Source: Robiginitomaculum sp. (lineage in GTDB: Bacteria; Pseudomonadota; Alphaproteobacteria; Caulobacterales; Maricaulaceae). From it: a stretch of DNA of 64,000 bases. The position numbers and the translations under genes were made by a program. The stretch covers positions 226,644 to 290,643 of the forward strand of contig JAESQN010000044.1 in the NCBI GenBank assembly GCA_016765135.1, in the 5' to 3' direction. Below are positions 52,982 to 64,000 of the stretch, in pieces. How positions within the stretch are numbered: the first letter of the stretch is position 1; every line of letters begins with the position of its first letter. The notes beneath the pieces were generated by a model. That model searched no databases. It was given only the letters and a program-made list of their open reading frames with translations, and had not been told where the DNA came from.

Positions 52982-53674
52982 CTAAAACGGACATTTAGCC
53001 GTAAACTCTAAATGTTCGCCGCCGTCGGGATGTCGAAAGGCGAGGGTCTCGGCGTGGAGCATCATGCGACCGGCGGCTTTATAGGCTTGGTCATGGGCGT
53101 ATAATCTGTCGCCTAAGATCGGGTGGCCCAGCTCGTTCATATGGACGCGCAGTTGATGGGAGCGTCCGGTTTTTGGGTTTAAAGCCATGCGACTAAACTC
53201 CTGATGGTTTGCAATCACCTCCCAATTGGTTTGGGCCGGTTTACCGATTTCAAAATCGACCTTTTGTAGAGGGCGGTTGGGCCAGTCACAGATGAGGGGT
53301 AGATCAATTTTTCCGAAGCTTTCTTTGGGCACACCCCACACGAGCGCCCTATAGGATTTGCGTGTCTGGCGATTTTCAAACTGTAGACCAATATGGCGAT
53401 GGGCATGGCTTGTGCGCGCCAGCACCATGACACCACTGGTATCCATATCAAGGCGATGGATGATGCGGGCGTTTGGGTGTTGTGCTTGAATACGCACTTC
53501 GAGGCAGTCTTTGTGATCGGCAGGCTTGCCCGCAACACTCAACAGCCCGGCAGGTTTGTTGATGATAAGAAAATGCGTGTCTTTATGCAAAATCTCTATG
53601 GGGTCAGACGGAGGCTTATATTTATATGGGCGCAGGGTGGTCTTGGGTGGTTTATTCACAATCGACGGCAACAA
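52982..53674 (-). CDS. RluA-family pseudouridine synthase
   Basis: A 230-residue RNA pseudouridine synthase. The catalytic motif is I-I-H-R-L-D-M-D-T-S-G-V with the Asp nucleophile; L-I-I-N-K-P-A-G-L-L-S-V, Y-R-A-L-V-W-G and the late G-R-S-H-Q-L-R-V-H-M motif complete the family. There is no S4 domain. TruC or RluA-like targets are possible; the exact rRNA or tRNA site cannot be told. The start is uncertain: TTG 53674 (23-nt overlap with rnd) or GTG 53662. It follows rnd on the same strand. Confidence 0.87.
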   Translation of the reverse strand: MLPSIVNKPPKTTLRPYKYKPPSDPIEILHKDTHFLIINKPAGLLSVAGKPADHKDCLEVRIQAQHPNARIIHRLDMDTSGVMVLARTSHAHRHIGLQFENRQTRKSYRALVWGVPKESFGKIDLPLICDWPNRPLQKVDFEIGKPAQTNWEVIANHQEFSRMALNPKTGRSHQLRVHMNELGHPILGDRLYAHDQAYKAAGRMMLHAETLAFRHPDGGEHLEFTAKCPF

Positions 53675-54806
53675 CTTTTTTGTCTTTCAGTGTCAGGCTC
53701 ACCTTCCCGGCGAGCATTTTAAGCGCATCGTCGCCGAACACCTCGCGCCGCCAGCCCTTGAGAGCGCGTATATCGGCTTTGTCACCAAATGCGGCCAATT
53801 CGCTCAAATCGGATGTGTTGGCAATGAGACGCGGCGCAATATCAACATATTCTGTTTTTAAGCGCAAAAGGGTTTTGAGCATATCAACGCTTGGCCCGAG
53901 GCCAGGAGGCATTTGCTTGTTGCGCGTAACATCAGGCGCATAGCTATCCGCATTGGCTACGGCTTTCTGGACTTCGGCGATTAAGCCCGGTGCCGTTTTA
54001 CGGTTCGCGAAACCGTTTGGAATGCCGCGTAATCTGTCCAAGTCTTTCACGCTTTTTGGTTTGCGCTGGGCGATAACAAAAATGCCGTCGTCCTTCAAAA
54101 TCCGGTTGCGCGGCACGTCTTTTTGTTGGGCCTCGCGCTCACGCCAGGCGGCGGCAGCTTTCATAGCGGCCAGATAATCTTGTCTGAACATGCGCGGCTT
54201 GAGCCGTTTCCAGGCCCGCTCAGGTTCGAAATCATAGAGTTGACTGTCCATCTGACCAGACATTTCCTCGCGCACCCAGTCCATGCGCCCCTTGGCATTC
54301 AATTCCCTAACCATGCCGGGATATAAGTCGCGTAAATGGGTCACATCCCCAAGGGCATAGGACAATTGGTTTTCAGACAAAGGGCGGCGCGACCAATCCG
54401 TAAAGCGGGCACCTTTGTCAAGGTTGATCGCGAGCCGTCCTTTAACCAAAGCCAGGTAGCCAACATTTTCGCCAAACCCCAATGCCATTGCGGCGATTTG
54501 CGTGTCGAACAGGGGGGTAGGTACTTTGCCAAGCAATTTATAGAATATCTCCATGTCCTGGCGGGCGGCGTGCATGACTTTTTCAATGCGGTCATCGGCA
54601 AGAATTGACAGAATAGGCGATAAATCTATCCCGGCTGCCATGGGGTCAAGTATCGCTTCGTCGTCCGGCGTTGCCATCTGGATGAGACACAATTGCGAAT
54701 AAAATGTCCGTTCACGCATAAACTCGGTATCGAGAGCTATAAAAGGTGCAGATTTAGCTTTTTTACAAAATTTTGCAAGAGAATCAGTTGTTGTTATTAT
54801 TTTCAT
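53652..54806 (-). CDS. rnd: Ribonuclease D
   Basis: A 384-residue 3'-5' exoribonuclease for tRNA 3' trimming. DEDDy motifs are F-I-A-L-D-T-E-F near residue 27, the M-H-A-A-R-Q-D-M-E segment, and Y-A-L-G-D-V-T-H-L-R-D, with two HRDC-type domains behind (R-G-I-P-N-G-F). The frame runs open to 55055, but the upstream part reads as noise. ATG 54806 gives the usual M-K-I-I-T-T-T-D-S-L-A-K-F. It overlaps the pseudouridine synthase gene by about 20 nt. It is divergent from recA, 339 nt away. Confidence 0.95.
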   Translation of the reverse strand: MKIITTTDSLAKFCKKAKSAPFIALDTEFMRERTFYSQLCLIQMATPDDEAILDPMAAGIDLSPILSILADDRIEKVMHAARQDMEIFYKLLGKVPTPLFDTQIAAMALGFGENVGYLALVKGRLAINLDKGARFTDWSRRPLSENQLSYALGDVTHLRDLYPGMVRELNAKGRMDWVREEMSGQMDSQLYDFEPERAWKRLKPRMFRQDYLAAMKAAAAWREREAQQKDVPRNRILKDDGIFVIAQRKPKSVKDLDRLRGIPNGFANRKTAPGLIAEVQKAVANADSYAPDVTRNKQMPPGLGPSVDMLKTLLRLKTEYVDIAPRLIANTSDLSELAAFGDKADIRALKGWRREVFGDDALKMLAGKVSLTLKDKKVVAVDCE

Positions 54807-55145
54807 GGAGTGCACATAGCAGGGTGAAAGTAAAAGGTCACGGGTAAAACAAGTGTTGAGCCAAGTAAAATTCCGCGAATTATTGGTGAGTATGCGAGTG
54901 CGTAGCCTGCCTTTTGTAAAAATACCAAATCGCTGAAAATACGCGCTAAATAAGGCTTTTATTGCAGAAAAGTACACTATACTGTATTCAAATAGAGATA
55001 AAAATGTTCTAACCTTGTTCTTTTTGCTTGCCAGATGAGAACAAATAGTGCACACGATATTTAGGCAGTCCAGTTTGACTTAAAATGAAGCCTAGAATTT
55101 TTTGATAACCGAGGGGCTCCGGTTGTTGTTCAAGAGGAGCCAGAC
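54807..55145. other. Intergenic region between rnd and recA
   Basis: The 339-nt gap carries the recA control region, with an SOS box at 55006-55020 and a recA ribosome binding site at 55133-55139. The rnd-proximal half (54810-54990) has no frame, hairpin or repeat that I can support. Confidence 0.7.
55006..55020 (+). promoter_or_regulatory. SOS box (LexA operator) of recA
   Basis: GTTCTAACCTTGTTC is an exact GTTC-N7-GTTC, the LexA operator of Alphaproteobacteria. It lies 126 nt upstream of the recA start, a normal distance, so recA is expected to be DNA-damage-inducible in this organism. Confidence 0.85.
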
Positions 55146-56237
55146 ATGGCCAAGAAAAGACCAGAACTCACCGTCGTCGGTAAAGCACCTGACAGCAAGA
55201 AAGCCGCAGCCCTTGAAGCCGCGCTTAGCCAAATTGACCGGGCCTTTGGGAAAGGTTCAGTGATGAAACTGGGGCAAAAGCAAGACATGGATATTGAGGC
55301 GATTTCCACGGGCTCGCTAGGCTTGGACGTTGCGCTCGGTATAGGCGGATTGCCAGCCGGGCGGGTGGTCGAAATTTACGGCCCTGAAAGCTCCGGTAAA
55401 ACTACATTGGCCTTACATGTGATCGCCGAGGCGCAAAAGGCGGGCGGCGTGGCTGCATTTGTTGATGCTGAACATGCGTTGGACCCGGTTTATGCCGCCA
55501 AGCTTGGCGTGGATGTAAATGAACTTTTGATATCTCAACCTGATACGGGCGAGCAGGCCCTTGAAATTACGGATACACTAGTGCGTTCCGGCGCGATCAG
55601 TGTTTTGGTGATCGATTCGGTTGCCGCATTGACACCGCGAGCCGAGCTTGAGGGCGATATGGGCGATAGTTTGCCCGGACTGCAAGCCCGTTTGATGAGC
55701 CAGGCTTTGCGTAAATTAACCGGGTCTATTTCCAAATCCGGCTGTATGGTTATATTCATCAACCAAATCCGTCATAAAATCGGGGTCATGTATGGTTCTC
55801 CAGAAGTAACCTCGGGCGGTAATGCGCTCAAGTTTTACGCCTCCGTTCGCCTGGATATCCGCCGTATTGGTGCTATCAAATACCGCGACGAGGTGGTTGG
55901 CAATCAAACCCGTGTAAAAGTGGTCAAAAACAAGGTCGCGCCGCCGTTCCGCCAAGTTGAATTTGATATTATGTACGGGCTTGGTATTTCCAAGGTCGGC
56001 GAGTTAATCGATTTGGGTGTAACTGCGGATGTGATTGAAAAATCCGGCTCTTGGTATTCCTACGGTGATGAACGTATTGGTCAGGGCCGTGAAAATGTGC
56101 GGACATTTTTGCTGGAAAATCCTGATATTGCCGAGCATATTGAAAATACAATCCGCGCCAATGCTGGCCTGATTGAGGACGATTTGCTCATGCCCAAAGA
56201 GGATGATGAGGGCGGTACTTTGGAATTAGAGGCATAA
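55146..56237 (+). CDS. recA: Recombinase RecA
   Basis: A 363-residue strand-exchange protein and SOS co-protease. Walker A is G-P-E-S-S-G-K-T-T near residue 81; V-D-A-E-H-A-L-D and the ATPase strand [11 protein letters not shown] are intact, and [12 protein letters not shown] lies in loop L1/L2 territory. The sequence is full-length with no intein. AGGAG (about 55135) precedes ATG 55146. A LexA box lies upstream, and a 9-bp hairpin follows after the stop. Confidence 0.98.
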   Translation: MAKKRPELTVVGKAPDSKKAAALEAALSQIDRAFGKGSVMKLGQKQDMDIEAISTGSLGLDVALGIGGLPAGRVVEIYGPESSGKTTLALHVIAEAQKAGGVAAFVDAEHALDPVYAAKLGVDVNELLISQPDTGEQALEITDTLVRSGAISVLVIDSVAALTPRAELEGDMGDSLPGLQARLMSQALRKLTGSISKSGCMVIFINQIRHKIGVMYGSPEVTSGGNALKFYASVRLDIRRIGAIKYRDEVVGNQTRVKVVKNKVAPPFRQVEFDIMYGLGISKVGELIDLGVTADVIEKSGSWYSYGDERIGQGRENVRTFLLENPDIAEHIENTIRANAGLIEDDLLMPKEDDEGGTLELEA

Positions 56238-56264
56238 ACCAGCCAAAATTTGGCTAAAATCATA

Positions 56265-56297
56265 AAAGAGCGCTTGGCACTGCCGGGCGCTCTTTCT
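56265..56297 (+). terminator. recA terminator hairpin
   Basis: AAAGAGCGC (56265-56273) and GCGCTCTTT (56287-56295) form a perfect 9-bp stem with a 13-nt loop, ending in TTTC. Just before it lies a smaller perfect dyad, AGCCAAA-A-TTTGGCT, at 56241-56255. It sits between recA and alaS. Confidence 0.72.
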
Positions 56298-56326
56298 ATA
56301 TGTGGGGAAATAAATTTGAGAGATAC

Positions 56327-58966
56327 ATGACAGCTCTACGCGATATACGATCACAATTCCTCGGTTTCTTCGAAAACGTGGATCACTCCGTGCAAAAATC
56401 CTCACCTTTGGTGCCGGACAATGATCCGACTTTATTATTCGTCAATGCGGGCATGGTGCAGTTTAAAAACTATTTCACCGGCGCGGAGACGCCGCCCTAT
56501 AAACGGGCCGTCACCTCGCAGAAGTGTGTGCGGGCAGGGGGCAAGCACAATGATCTGGATAATGTCGGCTATACCGCTCGCCACCACACATTTTTTGAGA
56601 TGCTGGGCAATTTCTCCTTTGGGGATTATTTCAAGGAAGACGCTATAAAATTCGCTTGGGATTTGTTGACCAAAGAGTTTGCTCTGCCCAAAGACAAGCT
56701 GTTGATCACGGTCTATCACACGGATGAGGACGCCCGTAAAATCTGGAAAAAAGTCGCCGGGATAAGCGATGATAAAATCATCTCTATCGCCACATCGGAT
56801 AATTTTTGGGCTATGGGGGACACTGGGCCGTGCGGGCCGTGTTCGGAAATATTTTTTGACCACGGCGATAAAATCCCTGGTGGCCCTCCGGGCAGTCCAA
56901 ATGAAGACGGCGACAGGTTCATAGAGATATGGAATTTGGTGTTTATGCAGCACGAGAAATTCGCAGACGGAACCCAAGTCGATTTGCCAAAGCCCTCCAT
57001 CGATACCGGCATGGGGCTGGAGCGCATGGCCGCCATTTTGCAAGGTAAGCATGATAATTACGATATAGATTTGTTCCAAAACCTGATTGCGGCCAGCGTT
57101 GAAGCCACCAAGGTCAAAGCCCAAGGCGAAGCTAAGTTTTCCCACCGGGTGATCGCGGATCATTTGCGCTGCGCCTCGTTCCTGATTGCCGACGGGGTTA
57201 GCCCGTCGCGGGAAGGGCGCGGTTATGTGCTACGCCGCATTATGCGCCGCGCCATGCGTCATGCGCATATATTGGGGGCCAAAGACCCGCTCATGCACAG
57301 GCTTGTCCCGACACTGGTCGCGGAAATGGGAGATGCTTTCGGCGAGTTAAAACGCGCCCAAGAGAATATCGAAACCACCATGTTGCAAGAAGAAGAACGT
57401 TTTCGCAAAACCTTAGGGCGCGGTACGGCTTTGTTGGACAACGCCACAGCGGACTTGGGCGAAGGTGATACTCTGCCTGGCGAAGTGGCCTTTAAGCTTT
57501 ACGATACATATGGTTTCCCGCTTGATCTGACCCAGGACGCTTTGCGCTCCAAGGGGATTGATGTGGATGTCGAGGGCTACGCCGCTGCCATGAAAATTCA
57601 AAAAGACACCGCCCGCGCCCATTGGAGTGGCTCGGGTGATGCAGGTTCTGACGCCATTTGGCTGGAACTGCGCGAGAAATTTGGGGTCAGCGAGTTTACG
57701 GGTTATGAACGGCTAACGGGCGACAGCGAAGTCCTGGCTATGATTAAAGGCGGGGCTTTGTGCGAAGAAGCTGGCGAGGGCGACACGGTTTTGTTTATCA
57801 CAAAAACCACCCCGTTTTACGCCGAAAGCGGCGGCCAAGCTGGGGATAAGGGCAGTGCTATATTTGAAGGCGGCAGCGCCAAAATTACAGATGTCAAAAA
57901 ACTGGCTGGTGATCTGCATGTGCATGTCGGCGAGATTGAACAAGGTGTGATGAAAGCGGGCGGTACTGTGCGGTTACACGTCAATCCTGATAACCGCCGC
58001 ACCACCATGGCCAACCATTCCGCCACCCATTTATTGCACGAAGCTTTGCGGCGGGTTCTCGGCACCCATGTCACCCAAAAAGGCCAGATGGTTGACGGCG
58101 AGCGCATCCGGTTTGATTTCTCAAACGGCGCGGCGGTTACACCAGACGAAATCGCTGAAATCGAGATGCAAGTTAACCGGATAATCCTTGAAAACAGCAA
58201 AGCCAACACCGAATTGATGGCCCCCGAAGCCGCCATTGAAGCGGGGGCTACGGCATTGTTCGGGGAGAAATACGGCGATGAAGTGCGGGTGCTTTCGCTT
58301 GGTAATGTCCCCGAAGGCGAGGAACATCCTTATTCGGTCGAGCTATGCGGTGGCACCCATGTGGCCCGGACTGGCGATATCGGCCTGTTCAAAATTACCT
58401 CAGAAACTGCCATTGCCGCAGGCATTCGCCGCATTGAAGCGGTAACAGGTGAGGCGGCGCGGACTTTTCTTGAAGAGCAAGCTGGTTATGCTAAAGCGGT
58501 ATCATCTGCACTGAAGGTCAAAATATCCGATATTCCCGAGCGGGTTTCGTCTTTGGCATCCGATAAACGCGACCTGGAGAAAGAAGTCTCGAAGCTTAAA
58601 AAAGAGCTGGCGCTTTCTGGCTCTGGAGGCGGGATGAGCGCCGAAAACATTGGCGGCGTTAAATTCATGGGCTGTGTGTTACAGGGTGTCAGCGGCAAGG
58701 ATTTGCGCGCCATGATCGAGGAACAAAAACAAAAACTCGGCTCCGGCATTGTTGCTTTCGTCGCGGTGGACAGCGGCAAGGTCGCTGTGGCCGTTGGTGT
58801 AACATCCGATCTAACCAAAGATTATAACGCGGCCACTTTGGTAAATCTTGGTGCCGGGTGCGTCGGTGGCCGAGGCGGTGGTCGCCCTGACATGGCGCAA
58901 GCGGGCGGCAGCAATGTTGATGGTGCAGATGCGGCTTTAGCAGCGATTAAGGCGGGGATAGAGTAG
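56327..58966 (+). CDS. alaS: Alanyl-tRNA synthetase
   Basis: An 879-residue class II synthetase charging tRNA-Ala. The catalytic core opens with R-S-Q-F-L-G-F-F and M-V-Q-F-K-N-Y-F-T-G; the editing domain has the zinc-binding H-S-A-T-H-L-L-H and C-G-G-T-H-V-A-R-T-G; the C-Ala domain closes with G-G-R-P-D-M-A-Q-A-G-G. The frame opens at 56300, but ATG 56327 with GAGAG upstream gives the usual N-terminus. It commonly follows recA in Alphaproteobacteria, as here. Confidence 0.97.
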   Translation: MTALRDIRSQFLGFFENVDHSVQKSSPLVPDNDPTLLFVNAGMVQFKNYFTGAETPPYKRAVTSQKCVRAGGKHNDLDNVGYTARHHTFFEMLGNFSFGDYFKEDAIKFAWDLLTKEFALPKDKLLITVYHTDEDARKIWKKVAGISDDKIISIATSDNFWAMGDTGPCGPCSEIFFDHGDKIPGGPPGSPNEDGDRFIEIWNLVFMQHEKFADGTQVDLPKPSIDTGMGLERMAAILQGKHDNYDIDLFQNLIAASVEATKVKAQGEAKFSHRVIADHLRCASFLIADGVSPSREGRGYVLRRIMRRAMRHAHILGAKDPLMHRLVPTLVAEMGDAFGELKRAQENIETTMLQEEERFRKTLGRGTALLDNATADLGEGDTLPGEVAFKLYDTYGFPLDLTQDALRSKGIDVDVEGYAAAMKIQKDTARAHWSGSGDAGSDAIWLELREKFGVSEFTGYERLTGDSEVLAMIKGGALCEEAGEGDTVLFITKTTPFYAESGGQAGDKGSAIFEGGSAKITDVKKLAGDLHVHVGEIEQGVMKAGGTVRLHVNPDNRRTTMANHSATHLLHEALRRVLGTHVTQKGQMVDGERIRFDFSNGAAVTPDEIAEIEMQVNRIILENSKANTELMAPEAAIEAGATALFGEKYGDEVRVLSLGNVPEGEEHPYSVELCGGTHVARTGDIGLFKITSETAIAAGIRRIEAVTGEAARTFLEEQAGYAKAVSSALKVKISDIPERVSSLASDKRDLEKEVSKLKKELALSGSGGGMSAENIGGVKFMGCVLQGVSGKDLRAMIEEQKQKLGSGIVAFVAVDSGKVAVAVGVTSDLTKDYNAATLVNLGAGCVGGRGGGRPDMAQAGGSNVDGADAALAAIKAGIE

Positions 58967-59024
58967 GCAAGTTTGGCTCTGGCTCTCCCGTCTAGGCCCG
59001 AAGAGGTTCTTGTGAGGAGATATT

Positions 59025-59459
59025 ATGACGCATACAGCAAAACTACTTATCGCCAAAGTTTTGGTCAGCCTTGGTTTGATATTGCTGATGCTTGGTGCTT
59101 TGGCGGTGTATTCCGTCTCTGATTTACCTGAATGGACGGCAAGCGGGCGGTTTCATTTGGCGAGTACGGCGTTTGGGAGTGTTTTGGCCTTGCCTGTTAT
59201 GCTCTATGCGATTTGGAACAAAACTCTGTTCGGAACCGGGCGTTCGGTGCGTTTAATGGCTTATTTGGGTCTGGTTCATGTGCTTGGGGTGTTTACCGCC
59301 GGGGCTGCGCGGCCAAACTTGGCGGCGGAATATTATGGTTCCGCCCAGCAAGTTTTTATTATGGGTATCAACGCTAATATATTTATGAACGCCCTAGTTT
59401 TTGCAATTTTATTGCTGGGGGTTTTATTAACCATCCGTAGAGGTGTGGATAATAAATAA
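59025..59459 (+). CDS. Small hypothetical membrane protein
   Basis: Not recognised. A 144-residue protein with four hydrophobic segments: L-V-S-L-G-L-I-L-L-M-L-G-A-L-A-V-Y, S-V-L-A-L-P-V-M-L-Y-A-I-W, L-M-A-Y-L-G-L-V-H-V-L-G-V-F and F-M-N-A-L-V-F-A-I-L-L-L-G-V-L. GGAGATATT precedes ATG 59025. No domain can be named. It sits between alaS and the ATP synthase operon, 205 nt before atpH, and has no clear link to either. Confidence 0.68.
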   Translation: MTHTAKLLIAKVLVSLGLILLMLGALAVYSVSDLPEWTASGRFHLASTAFGSVLALPVMLYAIWNKTLFGTGRSVRLMAYLGLVHVLGVFTAGAARPNLAAEYYGSAQQVFIMGINANIFMNALVFAILLLGVLLTIRRGVDNK

Positions 59460-59664
59460 TCACGATTATCCACGTTTAAAAATCGACGAAAACTGTCCAA
59501 ACAACGCTTGGAATTGAAAAAAAGCCATGCTATGAGCGGGCGAATTTTGCGGGAGGTAACTTTCGCGATTCGAACTTTCGGGCATTTGCCTGAAAATCGT
59601 ACCACCCGCCAGCTGATCGCACCTTGATTTGGGCACGATATTGGCATTATTTACGGACCTGTGC

Positions 59665-61774
<2,110 letters not shown>

Positions 61775-61795
61775 GTAACAACGGAGAGCGCGGCT

Positions 61796-62746
61796 ATGGC
61801 CAGCCTTAAAGATTTACAGAACCGGATCAAGAGTGTGAAAAGCATTCAAAAGATCACCAAGGCCATGCAGATGGTGGCGACGGCAAAATTGCGGAAAGCA
61901 CAAGATGCTGCTGAACGCGCACGGCCATATTCCGACCGTATTGGCGCGGTTATCGCCAATCTATCCGCGTCTATGGTAGGCGAAGGGGGGGCAGGCAGTG
62001 AAGGTGCGCCGAAATTACTCGTTGGTAATGGTAAAACAGATGTGCATTTGCTTGTGGTCGCGACCGCTGACCGGGGGCTTTGTGGCGGGTTTAACACCAA
62101 TATCGTGCGTAAAGCCCGCGAAGAAATTGTTAAGCTTGAGGGCGATGGAAAAACGGTCAAGGTTTTTTGTATTGGCAGGATTGGTGAAGGGCAACTTAAT
62201 CGTCTTTATGGTGATAAAATCATAAAAACAGTGTCTTTGAAAGAACACAAAACCTTGACGGGCGCGATTGCGGCCGAGCTTGGCGGCGAAATTACCGCCA
62301 TGTTTGACGCTGGCGAGTTTGATGTTTGTAAATTGATTTATTCACAGTTTGAAAACGTTATGACCCAAGTGCCAACCATTAAAACCATGATCCCCGCTAT
62401 TGGTGGCTCTGCTATTGATGATATGGGAACACAAAGCGGTGAAGGGGGCAATCATACCTCTGACGATGTGTTTGCGCCCGACCTTAAAGGCGCGGCGTAT
62501 GAATACGAGCCGGACGAAGAGGGAATTTTGAAAACCCTGTTACCGCGCAATATTAACACACAGATATTATCGGCTCTGTTAGAGAACGTCGCTGGCGAAA
62601 TGGGTTCCAAAATGGCGGCTATGGATAACTCTACGCGTGCAGCGGGCGATCTAATCGACAAATTAACATTGACATTTAACCGTTCAAGACAGGCGCAAAT
62701 CACGTCTGAACTGATAGAAATTATTTCCGGCGCAGAAGCGCTTTAA
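61796..62746 (+). CDS. atpG: ATP synthase F1 subunit gamma
   Basis: A 316-residue central shaft subunit. The N-terminus S-L-K-D-L-Q-N-R-I-K-S-V-K-S-I-Q-K-I-T-K-A-M and the C-terminal Q-I-T-S-E-L-I-E-I-I-S-G-A-E-A are the conserved coiled-coil ends. It is about 25 residues longer than the typical 290: extra Gly/Ser-rich stretches occur at G-E-G-G-A-G-S-E-G-A-P near residue 62 and M-G-T-Q-S-G-E-G-G-N-H-T near 210. These lie in surface loops and should be tolerated. It ends 19 nt before atpD. Confidence 0.96.
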   Translation: MASLKDLQNRIKSVKSIQKITKAMQMVATAKLRKAQDAAERARPYSDRIGAVIANLSASMVGEGGAGSEGAPKLLVGNGKTDVHLLVVATADRGLCGGFNTNIVRKAREEIVKLEGDGKTVKVFCIGRIGEGQLNRLYGDKIIKTVSLKEHKTLTGAIAAELGGEITAMFDAGEFDVCKLIYSQFENVMTQVPTIKTMIPAIGGSAIDDMGTQSGEGGNHTSDDVFAPDLKGAAYEYEPDEEGILKTLLPRNINTQILSALLENVAGEMGSKMAAMDNSTRAAGDLIDKLTLTFNRSRQAQITSELIEIISGAEAL

Positions 62747-62762
62747 TTAAGAGGAAGACTAG

Positions 62763-64000
<1,238 letters not shown>

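Noticed and set aside
54807..55055. N-terminal extension of ribonuclease D to 55055
   Set aside because: The extra 83 residues look like translated noncoding DNA, and the family starts at ATG 54806.

Overview
This window looks like chromosome of a marine-type alphaproteobacterium, most likely near Caulobacterales/Maricaulales. The support is the set of alphaproteobacterial gene families and pairings: the ~180 kDa NAD-glutamate dehydrogenase, sdhE directly followed by mfd, glnB-glnA, an NDUFS4-like complex I subunit, an atpH-atpA-atpG-atpD operon, GTTC-N7-GTTC SOS boxes, and a Caulobacter-like sphingolipid locus. The genus cannot be fixed from the sequence alone. GTG and TTG starts are common, and many genes overlap by 4 to 8 nt.

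Layout. 1-4590: tail of a DUF2147 gene, an FtrA/GlxA-type regulator, a CBS-domain protein, and two secreted proteins of unknown role. 4693-9555: NAD-glutamate dehydrogenase. 9631-24935: the most distinctive region, a lipid locus in three transcription blocks. Block one (+) encodes a fatty acyl-AMP ligase/acyl-ACP synthetase, CerR-like reductase, dedicated ACP and serine palmitoyltransferase. Block two (-) encodes an LptF-like/LptG-like permease pair, a DAGK-family lipid kinase and a Tam41-like nucleotidyltransferase. Block three (+) encodes a DUF2141 secreted protein, a bacterial ceramide synthase-like GNAT protein, a MobA-like nucleotidyltransferase, a MOP-type flippase, a HAD phosphatase, a cyclopropane fatty acid synthase-type methyltransferase and an AspH/LpxO-like hydroxylase. 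Together they suggest synthesis of ceramide, its phosphorylation and headgroup decoration, chain tailoring, and transport towards the outer membrane.

24938-37500: an XRE/S24-like regulator with an SOS-like box upstream, gph, glmU-rpiA-gor, a membrane protein, ettA carrying an in-frame TAA, a DUF3089 protein, a DUF502 protein, recG and an ArsR-type regulator. 37705-45912: sdhE-mfd, glnB-glnA (opposite strand), a small lipoprotein and recJ. 46009-49399: tRNA-Glu, a DUF192 protein, tRNA-Pro, a HerA-like ATPase, an NDUFS4-like subunit and tRNA-Arg. 49401-54806 (-): rnd, an RluA-type pseudouridine synthase, and an overlapping operon of cysteine synthase, cystathionine beta-lyase and a CE15-like esterase. 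54807-64000 (+): SOS-controlled recA, alaS, a small membrane protein and the ATP synthase operon, whose beta-subunit gene runs off the end.

The best candidate for a poorly described system is the sphingolipid locus. It pairs a lipid kinase with a translationally coupled Tam41-like cytidylyltransferase and a private LptF/LptG-like pair. Other points worth checking are the nonsense codon in ettA, a 90-bp palindromic repeat present twice, several clean operator-like dyads, and two independent 12-bp in-frame coding repeats.
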